Source: Oxytricha trifallax (Eukaryota; Ciliophora; Spirotrichea; Sporadotrichida; Oxytrichidae). From it: 64,000 nucleotides of DNA. A model generated the notes under the pieces. It did no database searches, was not told the DNA's origin, and saw only the letters and a list, made by a program, of their open reading frames with translations. Below, piece by piece: positions 34,500-47,619 of this stretch. Position 1 is the first letter of the stretch. Each line of letters opens with the position of its first letter. The stretch spans positions 1 through 64,000 of the forward strand of contig ARYC01000383.1 of the NCBI GenBank assembly GCA_000711775.1. Reading direction: 5' to 3'. The position numbers and the translations under genes were made by a program.

Positions 34500-37400
34500 T
34501 AACCTTTATTTATATAAATTTACATATCTCATATCCAGGGCCACCTAGCCATCAATGTGAATTTAGTATAATTATTTTGAATAAAATTGTTGATTAAATT
34601 ATCTGATGCAAAATCATTTTAAATAAACTATATTATTAACCAGCTTTTATTAAGATATTCTAGTATATTAATTATAATTTAAGCTATCAATTTATACTTA
34701 ATTCTTTTTAGCTTTCAACTTATTTAAATCTTCCTGTTTATAAGATCTAAACTATAAGTCGCTTCATTAATCTTATTTGATACTCTTACTTAATAATGAA
34801 GGAGAAGTGATTAGCCTGAATAATTAATTATCTTAATAATGTTTTTTTTTAATAATTAAAAGAATGAAGACCATTGATATTCTTTGATTTTGATAAGAAC
34901 TTATAAATCTTAACTTCTTGGAGGGATTCCTCAAAATAACCTTTCAACTTAATATTTGTCAAGTCAGTCTGTGAGAAACTCTATAAATTTAAAATCATTA
35001 ATTTGACTTTTAAATTTGAGGTAAATCCAAAATGATTATATCTTTATAAATTTAAAGTGGATCAGTATGATTACTCTCCAAAAAAGTACTTGTTAACAAA
35101 GAAGCTTATATACAATAATTTGATAAATCAGCAGCTAATTTATCGTAATTCATAGAATGCAACACTTTATGAAATTATGAACATAGGATTATCTACTAAA
35201 GTAAAGGTTTTATCTAAAATAAGTTTGTAAGTTCCAACATCTAAAGGTTTGATAAAGCTCTCATAATCAGCAAAAACATTTTTAAGACTATATGCATCTG
35301 TTAATTATGATATATTCAATTGAAATCAAGACAGAATCTATATTAAATTATCTTTCCCTACAGTTTAATATTTTAAGGATAATTAACTCGTTGAGGTGTG
35401 AATTTACTTTCTTATTACCATTTTTGCTTGACTTTAATCTGTATTATTAACCATTTGTAGAATCACTCTTTTGTTTCTTATGCAATACTTAATTCTAAAA
35501 GCTAGTACTTTAAAGTTTGAGACAACATTCAGACGAATATTATACAATTTAATGCTACATTAGCCTATTTCTCAGTTATTTCCAAATCTTATAATCTATT
35601 TTTTCTTCATGTTTACCATCTAATTAAATAAATTTCTTAATTTGGTTCTATTTAAACATCAAAACATTCTTATCTTGTTTAAACTTGCAATGTCATGCTG
35701 ACAATATTTAAATAAAACCATTATAATTTGTAATAGAGATAATAAATATTGATATTCATATTGATATTGATATTGATAATTATAATGAATTAGACTATTA
35801 AGCTAACTTTATCAATTTTTATTAAAAATCGTAGCACAATAGGATTGATTTCTAAGTAAATTTTTATGAATATCATATGCAGTTAATTACATAATCAGTT
35901 TTAATCGCTGTTTTATTGAGACTATTGCTTACTTTTGATCAGCTACCTTTTTATTATATCCCCTTGTTAAGTGATAGTAGTTCGAATATCATTAAAACAT
36001 TACAGAAAGGTTCTATAATTAAAAGGAATTTACTGAAAAGAAAGACTATAAACAGATTTCTAAGATAGGTTTAATATTTTATACTAGGATTTTATTTTTT
36101 TAAGTAAAGGAAGTAAAGAATAATCATAGAATGCAAACAGATATACACAATGTTTAAATAGAAATAATTGGATTAAGGTAATGTTGCCAATTAATTTTTA
36201 TAAAACTCAAATCTATTTCTAAATATAAATGATTATGGAAGAAACGATGTAAGACCCTATTAAGATATTATTGAGGCTTAATTAACTACTTATTTTAAAT
36301 AACTTAATATTTAGACATTAATCTTGGGGTTTTGTAGGCATTATCTAATAAAATGATATCCTATCTCGATATTACAGATTACATTTTAATGTATTATGAA
36401 ATACCTCTTATTAATAAATATATATTAATTTACTTTAATTTCCTATCCATTAAACTCCTATGTTATTCTTTAAAGCTTGGTAAAGACAAGAAATTAAAAC
36501 AGAATCTTCTCTAACTAATAAATAACAAGGTTATTTTAACACATTAATGAAGTTTTTTCTTAATAATTATTCACGATATTCTTTTAATACTTTTGCTTTA
36601 ATTCAAAAGGAATCATCAATTTAGATACTTACATTAAAATTACAAATTATTATTGACTTTCTTGTCATTATCCTATTCAGTTCCCATAATCAAAAGATAT
36701 ATAGACTTCTTATAATCACATTCCAAGATATGAGTTTTAACAAATTAATCTTGTCTGTGAATTAAAAATAATATTCTAACATTTTATTTATATATTTAGA
36801 AAACAGCTTTTTCCAAGGAAAATTAACTGTAGTGCATAGATCAAAAGATTTTCATTATTTTATAATAATTTATATTTTTATCTTCAATATTTATTATTAT
36901 CTTGCATTCTAAGAATAATCAAAGATCTAAATCCTTCACAAATAAACTCATTCAACATTTCTAATGTTAATTATATCCAGATATATTGATTTTACTGAGC
37001 AATTTTTAAGGAAAAGTAAACACTTAATTCTATAATATTATATATCAATTGAAAAAATGCCAAATCGGTAATTTATATCTTCAAATATTATTTATTTAGA
37101 CTATCATAACTTAAGTAATCCTTAAGCAAGTAAACCTTTTGATTCCATTATCTGTCCATAACTATTACTTTAAAGCAATAATTCTGCTTCCTCATAGTGA
37201 CAGAATTAAATTTACTTATAATTACTAAATAATTTCCCCATAAATCTATATTTTCATAGCTCCCAATCATAATTTATTTGCAAATTATAGTTATTTTACT
37301 AACTATCAACACTTTGTTAATGATTTAAATGTTGCTGTTTTCTTCGCTCTCTTAGCCATTAGAGTGCTCATATAGAGTTTAAATGTCTAAATTTGTTATG

Positions 37401-39980
37401 ATGGAATTGCTATTTAATAAATTTACCATACTAACATCCGTATCTCTCTGAAAGGGTATAATTAATTAAATAGTGATTCCAATAATTTAAATAACTTCTG
37501 TCAATCTCAGTTAATTATATAAATTTGGACTCTTATAAACAGAAAATAATCCGTTTTAAATGATATAAAGCTCTACTATACCGATATTATCATTACCAGT
37601 TTAATTAGATTCTTATAATTTCGAAATTCAAGTAAGTTCTTTTCAATTCTCAAAACTCTTTAATAAAGCTTTAACCAACTATGATTGCGATACAAAGCCA
37701 ACAAATTATTAAAAATATGAAGGTCATTGTGAACTCTTTTAAATAGTTGGGGTGGTTTGATATGAATTTCAAGTGGAGGAACTTGCTGAAATAGTTAACA
37801 TCACTCTAGTATAAAACTTAAACTTTTATAGTGACCAGAAATATAATTAGATACATTTAAAATAGTTAAAAATACATTGAAACTGCCACTTTCATTGATT
37901 TCTTCATCTAAGTAGATTATGTTTGATTTTTATAAGCTATTTTATTGATAATATACTGTTTTTTATATTTTTTGTATATAAATTATTGGATGTTTATTTA
38001 GTAATATGAATGAAAGTTCCTGTAGTTTATTAATTCTGAGTTTCTTAATTATAGTCTCTTAACCAACTTATATATATAGTGCCTCTCTCATTTAGATATA
38101 AAGGCTAATCTAAGTATAATCTTTAAATAATGACTCCTTCATAAATTCATTTTTCATTGCCAGCATTATCTTCACTCTTGTCTTACTCTTCTTCATTAAT
38201 TATTTAATTATTGAATGAACGTGTGTTTTTATGGAGTTTGAAGTCCATAAACGTTTAATTAACCAATTAATTTTAGTTATTTGATATTCTAAAGTTATGT
38301 TAATAGTGTTATCTAGAGAATTATCACCTCAATTTAAAAAGTTTTAAGTTAAAGATTGAGGATCATAGATACTAAAGAGTCTTAATGCCACTATTGTTTC
38401 AAGTTGATGGGTACTTCATTGGATTAATCAGAAGAATACTTTATTAAGTAGCTGTAGCAAGTGAAATTTACCATTTTAGCTAGAGTATTGAAACTAGCGA
38501 TAATCTTTTTAACTATATTATTAATAGATTTGTCATCTCATTATCAAACTATATTCAGTTTTATTTTAATCTTAAATACTTTTAAAATTACCATTATAAT
38601 TTATGGTTTCTTTTGTCATAGTCTCAATCTAACTATCGTTAATATAAAAAAACTAGGGATTTACTTCTCTAGCATAGCCTTAATGCATAAGTTTTAACAC
38701 TGGGTAAAACAGAAAGATCTCTCTTCAACTCTAATCCCAATGAAGATCAGCAAAAAGTGGCTTTGAATCATCAATTATTTCTGCCAATTATTAATGCGGT
38801 TGTTATAATAATAAATAATGAAATACAAGAATCATAAAGAATATCAAAATCTAATAAGAACCAAACAATATTTATATTATAAGCATTTTGCTAAAATAAT
38901 TATAATAGTGTACTTATTTATGTTAATAATTAAATAAACAACTCTTATAAAATAAGAATAGACTAGGCTATCAGCAGTTGTAGAGAAAGTAAATGGTAGC
39001 CAGTTAGCTGATAGACTAACTGCTTATGCAATCATTAAGAGAAATAAGATTAATAGGCGACGATATGATGACAGTAAAATTTATTATATCCTTTAACTAT
39101 TGTGAATAAATATATTATAAAAATATAAAATATAATAGCATAAAACATTATAAATATTATTTATAGCCGTGTCGATTGGCAAACTTTGAATTAATCTTTA
39201 ATATAGCCAAAATGAATAATTTATCGCAAATAACTAATTTAGAGGTATTATGTTAAAATCATAAATTAAAGTTTACATTTTTAATTATCGCAGGCGTCAT
39301 ATCTTGTAATTAAAAGTCGAAAATTGAGAATATGAAAGATTAAGTTAAGAAGGTATACTAAATAGTTAAAAGTGTGATGATTACAATATTATAATTTAGA
39401 ATTGGAGACTATTAAATTTATATATTATATGATTATACAATCATCATGATATATAAAACTAATAATCTAAAAAAGATTAATAGATATATCAAGCTAATTT
39501 ATAGTAGTGCCTAAAATCAAGATATTACGAATAGTACCACATTATTATTATTAATGTAGTAAAAATAATTGATAAACAAAAAAATATAAAAAGAATAACT
39601 AAAAATCACAAAAAAATAAATTCATAATATAAATGTAAGAGAGGATTAACAATAAAATATCACGACAGAAAAATATAAACTTAACAGATGTAAAAACAAA
39701 CTTCTGGTTATAAAAAAATAAGGAGAGACATACCTGATGAATAATTAAAAAAATTAATAGAATAAAACTGATTAAAGAAATTGATAAAATGATAGCATAA
39801 AAAATGGCTTGAAAAATAAAATCAAAAAAATAAATAATAAAAATACAATTCAATTTTATAAGCTTAAATGAGATTGGAAGTTGATGAGAAATTCAAGTTT
39901 TAATTAAATGGGCAAGACAAAATCACAAATCTCGATATATTTTCACTCATCCATAATGAGCCTAAGGCAACTCATATAGA
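34500..39980. other. Long AT-rich region with ambiguous coding signal
   Basis: AT-rich with few TGA codons, so many frames look open on both strands. The best stretches are on the minus strand at 35,300-34,700 (DYESFIKPLDVGTYKLILDK and FTLVDNPMFIISQSVAFYE, then TDLTNIKLKGYFEESLQEVK), which read like a surface protein in shifting frames. A (GATATT)n-type short repeat lies at about 35,749-35,776. The rest I cannot assign. Confidence 0.35.
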
Positions 39981-40039
39981 TGTTAAAAGCTACAGATTAT
40001 AGTTATTTGAGCTCCTCTTTCTAACCTGACAGCTCAAGA

Positions 40040-40460
40040 CAAGGATTTGGACATGTAGCCATGTCCTTATCATGAATGAATGTAATCACGATTCTAGCTA
40101 TTTGGAGAGTCAGGAAATTCATTTGGATACTTAGAGTCACCTATGACCACTCCTTCACTACGATGCATGTGACTACCGGTCCAATGAAAATCCCTATATT
40201 AACAACATCTTTGGCCAAGGGCTTACTAGCAACTCTGTAACGAGCCATCTCTAGAGACTGGTAAGATCCTCATTTTAAAGAGGATCTTTTAAAATCTTGC
40301 TAAGTCAATTAACAGCTTTAATGAAGACTTTAAACACGAGCTATGGGGATTTGAAGTCGAGACCTTGGTTATTGGGGCTCTGATAAAAACTTCAGTTTTT
40401 TAAGGTTTTACAACTATTGTATAATTAATCTCAAATCATCAAAATATTATTATATAACTA
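40040..40460 (-). pseudogene. Membrane-protein fragment, paralogue of 1.44-1.99 kb
   Basis: Minus strand: MARYRVASKPLAKDVVNIGI, then FIGPVVTCIVVKEW (one hydrophobic segment), LSIQMNFLTLQIARIVITFI, DKDMATCPNPCLELSGQKEE, ending at TGA near 39,950. The 1.5-kb copy shares both halves but in swapped order and opposite orientation. Here the order is continuous with one long frame, so this is closer to the working arrangement. No family recognised. Confidence 0.5.
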
Positions 40461-40479
40461 TATAGATTTATGATCAAAT

Positions 40480-41630
40480 GAGTACTCTTAGAGAATCCAT
40501 GACTGGCAACTTAGTGAAGAGACCTTGCCATTGGGTTTTGTCACAACTAAATGTCATCAGAGAACTTTCATTTCTACTTAAACTGATCTCTAATGTATTT
40601 CCCTTATCTATAGTTTCTTATTTAATTTGAGATTTTGTTATCTTTTTTGTATTTAAATAGGTGAATTTTATCATTAAGTATTTTGTTTGTTAGTCCTGCT
40701 GTAATTACAATAGTTATTTAAACGAAACAATTCTTACTTAATATTTTTTTATTGTTTAATAATATATTGCTAAAAAATTATAATTAATTTTTTTGGAAAC
40801 ATTAAAAGTATAAGATCATTCAAATTTAACCACTTGAATATATTGATTTCATGTTTGGTGTTAGTTTCATGATGTTTACAACTGTTGAAGCATCATGTTT
40901 GTAAAATCTGTTGTCACATATTTATGGCGGCTATTAATTCTTTTATTCGGAAATCAATTTTTTAAGTATTTAATGCATTTTTAAGATAATGTAGCAGCAA
41001 TTAATTTATTTAACTACTGAAAATAAATAAATATAATCATTATTATTTATAAGTAAACTAATTTTAAGCCCCGTTATCATTATAATAGAAAGCAAAATCT
41101 AAAGTTTTATGATTACATTTATATGTTCTTATATACATTCATTTTTAAAAATAGGACATATTTTATTTTATCGTTGATCCTGATAAGAATTTTAAAAATA
41201 TTTATCACTCCGTTCTTCAATACATACCATCGACTTAATATGCTTTTCATCAATTTAATTCTTCAAAATCTTTATATTTTCACATTTATGTAAGTCATAA
41301 ATAATATAATAGACTAACGCTCAATTCTACAAAGAGCCGATGGCCAAATATAAATTTATCTGTTTATAAAACTATATTAACTAATCTCCTTTTTTGTTAC
41401 TTTGAATTTAAGAATAAAAATTCCATCATTTGTTTGTTTAAATAATTTGTCTTTATGTCTTTGATTTTGATTTTTTCATATTCTTTTTTAAGCAATTCTC
41501 CATATCAAAATGTAAAAATAAAGTTTAATATTAATTTATTGGATGTATTTTTTTTTGTAGGTATATTTTAAACTATAATAATCAACGATAACGTTTACAT
41601 TATCAATACTAATACCCATAAATTTAACAT
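40480..41630. other. AT-rich spacer, no gene seen
   Basis: AT-rich between the paralogous fragment and the 3' end of the helicase gene. Nothing supported. Confidence 0.35.
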
Positions 41631-41638
41631 CAATAGGC

Positions 41639-44600
41639 TCACTATATCAATTAACAGTTACAGAATAATAAATTTTATATGTTTCTAATATATCCACAAT
41701 TTCTATTTCTTTATATAAACCATATGCTTTTGAGTTCTTGTTTAAATGCTACATGAATTCTTTTTATTAAAGTTTATTTTTCAACAAAGAATTCTAATAT
41801 CACAGTTTAGAATTCATAAGGACGATCATCTATTTTGAGTTATTGAGTTTAATATGGTACTAGGATTAAAGACATGTATTTTTATATGTTGAATTCAATA
41901 TGAATAAAATTATTAATTCTAGACCATATCCTCCAATAAGCTTAGAATCATAGCGATTCAATAGCCTCATATACATATAAAAAAACTGATTTAATGTTTA
42001 TGCTCTACTAATTGCTGAATATAAATAACACATGTTCTACAATCGTTAATATATATCTTCTCTTTGAAAGTCTCTCCATGAATAGAATGTACTGTGAATC
42101 TGTAAGTGTATTTTATATTTTTATTATCAATTGCAGACTCGCTAATAATGAAATGTCCATTAAAATATTACAGACCATTATTTATTTTACAATTTTTTTA
42201 ACTCCATATTAAACTTACTCTGTTTCTAACAGTTCTTTATATGGTTTACTTATTGTTGTTTTGATTATCCTAATAATCTCATTGTTCTGAAATTATGATA
42301 AATAGTTCTTAACTTTTCATCTTTGCAAAGGTAACTATATTCATATGTTTTTTTATAATCAAAGTTACAATTAAATGTAAATTGTTAATATTTACCCCTT
42401 GTTTGTATAAATTGTAACTAAGCTTCATCTCCACAATATATCAGCCTAAATTTAGGATATTACTTTCTGATATTCATAATGGTTAGATGTAATAACTAAA
42501 GATATTACATCAAACACTATATTTTAACAATTGTTGTATTTCTGATATAGTGGCCTTCATTTTGGTAGTTTTGCCTCCTCTTTAATGCATTTGTTTCTTT
42601 CTGTTTAATTATCTAATAGAGTTATGAGTGTATAATTTGTAAATAAGATTGTGTAGTTATTGTCTTTATAATCTCTACTTTTTTATACTGATAATTTATT
42701 AGACGGTGCTGCATATATCATATTGATTAGGTGTTTTTCTATCAGTTGATTATGAGTTTTGCCAGATCCACCAACTCCACCATGTAATTCAAGTTATCCA
42801 CCTATTCTTATTTTGATATTTGTATGCTAAACATCTTTGCTATAGTTGATATAAGACTTACCTCAAATAAAGTCTAGTTTTATTGTTTTATCTGAAACAA
42901 ACATTGATCTTAGTTTTAATTAAAATTTGTTTATGTTGTATTTACTGTATCTGTAACCAACCCATATATTTTATTAATATCCATTAATTCTAATTGCTGA
43001 CACAAATAAATGTTTGAAAGGCTATAATAGCCTGTGGATATAGCAGATTTAAATGTAAATTTCTTTTTTTAAAAAGCAAACCTTTATATATTCATTTTTC
43101 TTATCCAATATTTAAATAGTAGTGACTTCATAATTATCTTTCTTTTGGTATATGTGTATACTTCTTATCATATTCAGAATATAGTGACTTTTTAATATAC
43201 AGCCCGTGATAATAACAAATGTTCTAATACTAGTTCCTTAATATGATTACTTATCTATCATTTCTCTTGTAAACTCAAAGTGGAATGTTTAAGCTCCATA
43301 TGCTTTTAATGTTAATTTAATCAATACTCCTTTCTCTGTTAATTACTCAATCTCTGGACTAATTAATCTTTGGTATTGTTAGCTAAAATCATATATCTTT
43401 TATGCAAGATGCGTGGTTAGTTATCATGGTTACTAATTGTGCAAATGTAAAGTCTTAAATTGTCGATTTGAATTTATGATCTTCTATACCTAATCTTATG
43501 TCTTGTTTAGTAGGAAGCCCATATAATAATCACAAGCTTTACAGTTAACATAAGCTGTGTGTTAGTCTAAATGTATGAGTTTATATTTTTATTTGCATAA
43601 CTCTGTATTAAACTCTGTATTATAATTGTTGATAGCGAATTGTGAAATGTATTCAATCTGTTCTTCAGTATGACCGTTGTAATCATTTATTAGTGTAGAT
43701 TTAAATTGCTTTATGATCATGTTCATGTTATGTACAGACTCTTCAACATTTATTTTACCAGCGTGATAGACTCTTGGGAATTCTCTATTCGTAACAACAT
43801 ATGCAAAAGATTCATTTTCTAAATATTACAACTTGGGTTGAAAGGCATTGTGTTGTTATGGTATGGATTCTGAGTTTATATTTAATCATTTTTTTCTTCA
43901 TTGTCTGTTTTTGTGTATTAGGATTAGAAAGCTATTACATTTTTTTGTTTGATCTAGCAATTGTTCTCCTATGATATCATTAATATGAATATTCATATTA
44001 CATATTTCTTATATACCTGATAAATTAACTCCTATATTTTAAAATATTAATAATGGTTTGTCTTTCTTATTGTTTGCAGTTGAGTTGTTCTCATATGGTA
44101 TAGCTACTGAATTACAAATTCTACTTTATATCTATAAGTTACTCCATTTTATAGACACATCGAATCTATCTTCTAATCCTTAATTTGAGTTTTAGATATA
44201 CACGCTTGCAACTCCTTAAACATTGTTTTTCACTTCTTGTATTATGTTAAGAACTTAATCCTTTTCTTATGGTTTTTGTATGCTTTAAGGTGGCTTTTGT
44301 TTATTTCTTTCTGAAAATCTAAACGTTTAAATTGATATTTAAAAATTGCTATGCTAACTTATATTCCAATAATATGGCTATTTCAATTTTATTTGAAGTT
44401 GAATAAATCCATCTCAGGGTTATAGGTATGTCTAATTCACTAGATAGTTCTTTTAGCTATAACCATCTTTTCATTTAAAGGTAAATATAATTATATTTAA
44501 TATTTATTAATTAAAGTGAGTAATAAAACTAAGTTACTGTACCTTGTGGTTTTCAAGTAACTTCAACATCTTAACAATTGTGACTTTCTTAATCTAATGT

Positions 44601-45842
44601 TTTTTTATTCAATGATGACTGGTAATGGTATGCATTAATATTAATGATCCCATAGTATTTATGATTTATAATCGCAATTGTATCTATAGTCATAATAAGC
44701 TGGTATCATAGGTTTTTCAGCTGCTTGTTCTTGCATTTGTTCGATATTTTTAATGGTATCTGGCATTAAGCCATCATCTAACTCTGTGCTAGTTTCTGCT
44801 TCATCAAACTCAATTAAATATTTAAATACAGTTCTTTGAATTGGTAGTTGAATTGTTATTTCTTATGCTTCTGATTCTGCAATAATTTAATTACTTTCAG
44901 ACCATTCTTCTGCCTTTTCATAAATTCGAACACTTTCTACATTACTTAAATATTAAACTGTTACTACTTCTTCATACATAGTCCAAACATTTTAAAATCA
45001 GTTGAATAGAAATCATAATTTTATGAGGTAAAGTCCCAATCAACTTCTTCATCTGTTTCATCATAGAACACTTTTCTTTGTTTTCTTATTTCTTATCTTT
45101 GTCATAATTCATAATGATTAGTTGGCTTAGATTTACTAGTGATTTTGAATTCTTTAATAGCACTTAAATAAAGCATATCTTGTATTATTTTATGATTATG
45201 AATATTAATATAAGTATATAATGCTTCTTATTACTATTTATAATTATCAATTCAGGTTAATTTGATAGTTACAGTTAGAATTAAACTATTGCAGCATATT
45301 AGCATCTTTTAAGTTGTTGTTTTGTCTTTCTGTAATTGAATTTTTGTTTTGGTTCTTTAAATAGATACTTAATGCAGGCATACTAGATTTAAGTATTGTT
45401 GTTTGTCCATTTTGTATTCTTACTTAACTACAAAAGCTTAAGGTTTCTGTAGATGAATGTTTAGGTTTTGTAATGAAAATATTGGTTTGTGATATGGATA
45501 TTTAATGATTGTTACGATTCTTTTATATGAAATTATTCGTGAAAATGAGATTAGTAAAATATATATATTAATTGTTCTTAAATCTACTAATTACACATCT
45601 TATGATAAATAATCAGTCCAGAATAATTATATTTGCTATATTTTACGTTCTTTGTAAGCTTGATCTCTTAAATCCATTAACATTACTCAATATATTGTCA
45701 TTGTTTTCTTTTGGCTATATAGTTTTCTGAATATGTGACTATTAGCACTTATATACTCTTAATATTTACACATTACTTTTGCCGCTTTTGAATGTGATTT
45801 AAGTCTTAAAAATTCTTAATTACAATCAGGACATATTTACAT
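41639..45842 (-). pseudogene. Large gene with N-terminal zinc finger and C-terminal superfamily 1 helicase
   Basis: Minus-strand ATG at 45842 gives MQICPDCNQEFLRLKSHSKA, a zinc-binding Cys pair with a following His. Later come an acidic stretch (DEAETSTELDDGLMPDT, about 44,800), HTEEQIEYISQFAINNYNTE and YVNCKACDYYMGF (about 43,570). The SF1 helicase motifs are in order: Walker A GGVGGSGKT (42,783-42,755), CGDEAQLQ (Walker B/motif III, about 42,430), VHSIHGETF (motif V, about 42,090) and YSAISRAQTLNQ (motif VI, about 42,010). The tail ends at TGA (41,639). One possible intron lies near 44,480-44,550. Several frameshifts occur, one in an A7 run at about 44,610. The helicase class resembles those of viruses and virus-like elements; the exact family is undecided. 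Confidence 0.7.
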
Positions 45843-45849
45843 TGTTTCT

Positions 45850-46240
45850 AAAAAAGAAAAAATTGTAAAGACTAAGTGAAAGTTAAAAGTAATAATGGAA
45901 TATTCTTTAAAAAATAGTTAGTTAGGATTTAACAATAAGGCATAAATAGAAGGAAAATCTGTGAACTAAAGAACTTGAACTTATTTTTTTTTAAATGAAA
46001 ATAATGTTTAAAAAATAACTGTTGTAAAATATAAACTTAATAAATTTTTAATTATAAATAGAATTTCTGAATAAATAAAGACCAAGTACTAATATTATCA
46101 TCATCGAGCTTAATAATAAAAGAATAGAGAAACTTTCTCAAGCATTGCAAGTGATGATATTACTTGAACTTGAAGCCCCGATTAAAAATCACTTGATAGT
46201 AGGAACTAACAGACATCAGTGCACATGGAGAAAAGAATTG
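45850..46240. other. AT-rich spacer
   Basis: AT-rich. The region upstream of the helicase ATG may hold its promoter, but nothing diagnostic is seen. Confidence 0.3.
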
Positions 46241-46249
46241 GGACATAGA

Positions 46250-47112
46250 TATTATCGCCAATTACTATAACACCATTACATAAGTCACCTTTTACATGAC
46301 CTCCTTAGTGTATCAATGGCAAAGGATGAACCAGCAATTATGTGACTATCTCCAGCGAGACCAAAATACTTGATGCTCTATGGCTGCATGTAGATAAGTG
46401 CTAGCGTATATCAAGTAATCTTTGGAGTATCGGGAGTCTGAATAGTGAGATCTACCATCTTTGTTAATGCCGATACTGGCAGGGAAAAATGTGGAGATAC
46501 TGAGTAATAATAATAGAATCCAGAGAATTTGAAATTTCCTATGCATTGATCAACTTATAATTTTAGGTATCTATGCCTGTTCACTTTGGCGATGAATTTA
46601 TATCGGATATTTGAAGTGCGAGAGATTGGGAGCACAAAGATATTAAATAGCCACTAGTAGAGATAGAGTATTCTTCAGATTGACTCAGGAATCAAGTGCC
46701 TCTTTAATAGTAATTCTTTGAAATTATATCAAATTCTTGTAGATCAAAAGAGATTTCGCTTAAGCACCATACTCAAGGAGACAATGGAAAGACTGTTTAC
46801 CTATAAAGTGATGCGCCATCTCCTCTAAAGGAAAGGATAAGTTATACAAGAAGTGGTTCAACTTTAGTAAAGCCCAAAAATGGGAAAGCAAAAAAGTGTT
46901 TTAGGTAATATAATATAGCTCGATTACCTCGACTAGATGTTTGAGTCGGAATTTCAACCTTCGTGATATAGCTAAAGCTTCGTCGAGCGGTTCCAATTTT
47001 AGCCTCCATTTTATCATTTACCCACGATTTCGATTGCATACCTAAAGTTAAACATGTTTGAAGGATTATTTTTAGATTAGATACCAAGAATGAACAAATG
47101 GAGAATGTTCAT
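46250..47112 (-). pseudogene. Secreted YHYH-like protein gene remnant, copy 2
   Basis: Paralogue of the 9.2-11.2 kb remnant, in the same strand and order. Minus-strand ATG at 47112 (MNILHLFILGIQSKNNPSNM) aligns with the signal-peptide start of copy 1. The stretch around 46,980-46,920 shares CTATATCACGAAGGT-type words with copy 1. Further on, IGINKDGRSHYSDSRYSK, ASTYLHAAIEHQVFWSRW and then FGLAGDSHIIAGSSFAIDT match copy 1 VGLARDGHLIVERFEAIDL. A separate hydrophobic start, MHRKFQILWILLLLLSISTF, lies at 46,546. Frameshifts break it. The YHYH assignment rests mainly on copy 1. Confidence 0.45.
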
Positions 47113-47619
47113 TAGACTATACTTGCAATCATCCCATCCATGATCCACAAGAAGTTCCTGATAACAATGACAAGATAGTTTTCTAAACATACCGCAAAAG
47201 ATAGAGAGATGAGATGGCCAGGGAGAATTCCTAGAAAAACATCTGCCACAGACTTAGCTTCCAAATCGACGCTAAATAAGACATGTACAGAAACCCATGA
47301 CATTAAGCTCGTAATGAGAATCTATACAACACTTACTATGCCTATTGATTAATAAAATGAGCACCAACTTCAGCATCAACAGAATGAGAAGAGAAGTATG
47401 ATTAAGACGACAATGATATCAATGGGAGAAAAGCAGTTACAATATACAGTTGATAATACAGAAAACATAAAACATAAATCATTAGATATTGACAGTCTCA
47501 GATTAGATCTAAGTAATTCATCACAAATTATTTAAACTAAAATATCAAAATTCATATTAATATATTTCACATCACTAAAAGTTAATAAATTTTCATTTTT
47601 AAATCATTGAATATTTCAC

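Noticed and set aside
38461..38697. Hydrophobic plus-strand frame
   Set aside because: AT-rich sequence naturally gives Ile/Phe/Leu-rich frames; no other support.
47098..47610. 170-codon plus-strand frame open under the ciliate code
   Set aside because: It lies antisense to and beyond the YHYH-like copy 2. With TGA as the only stop in AT-rich DNA, frames of this length arise by chance, and the tail is Phe/Ile/Asn-type noise.
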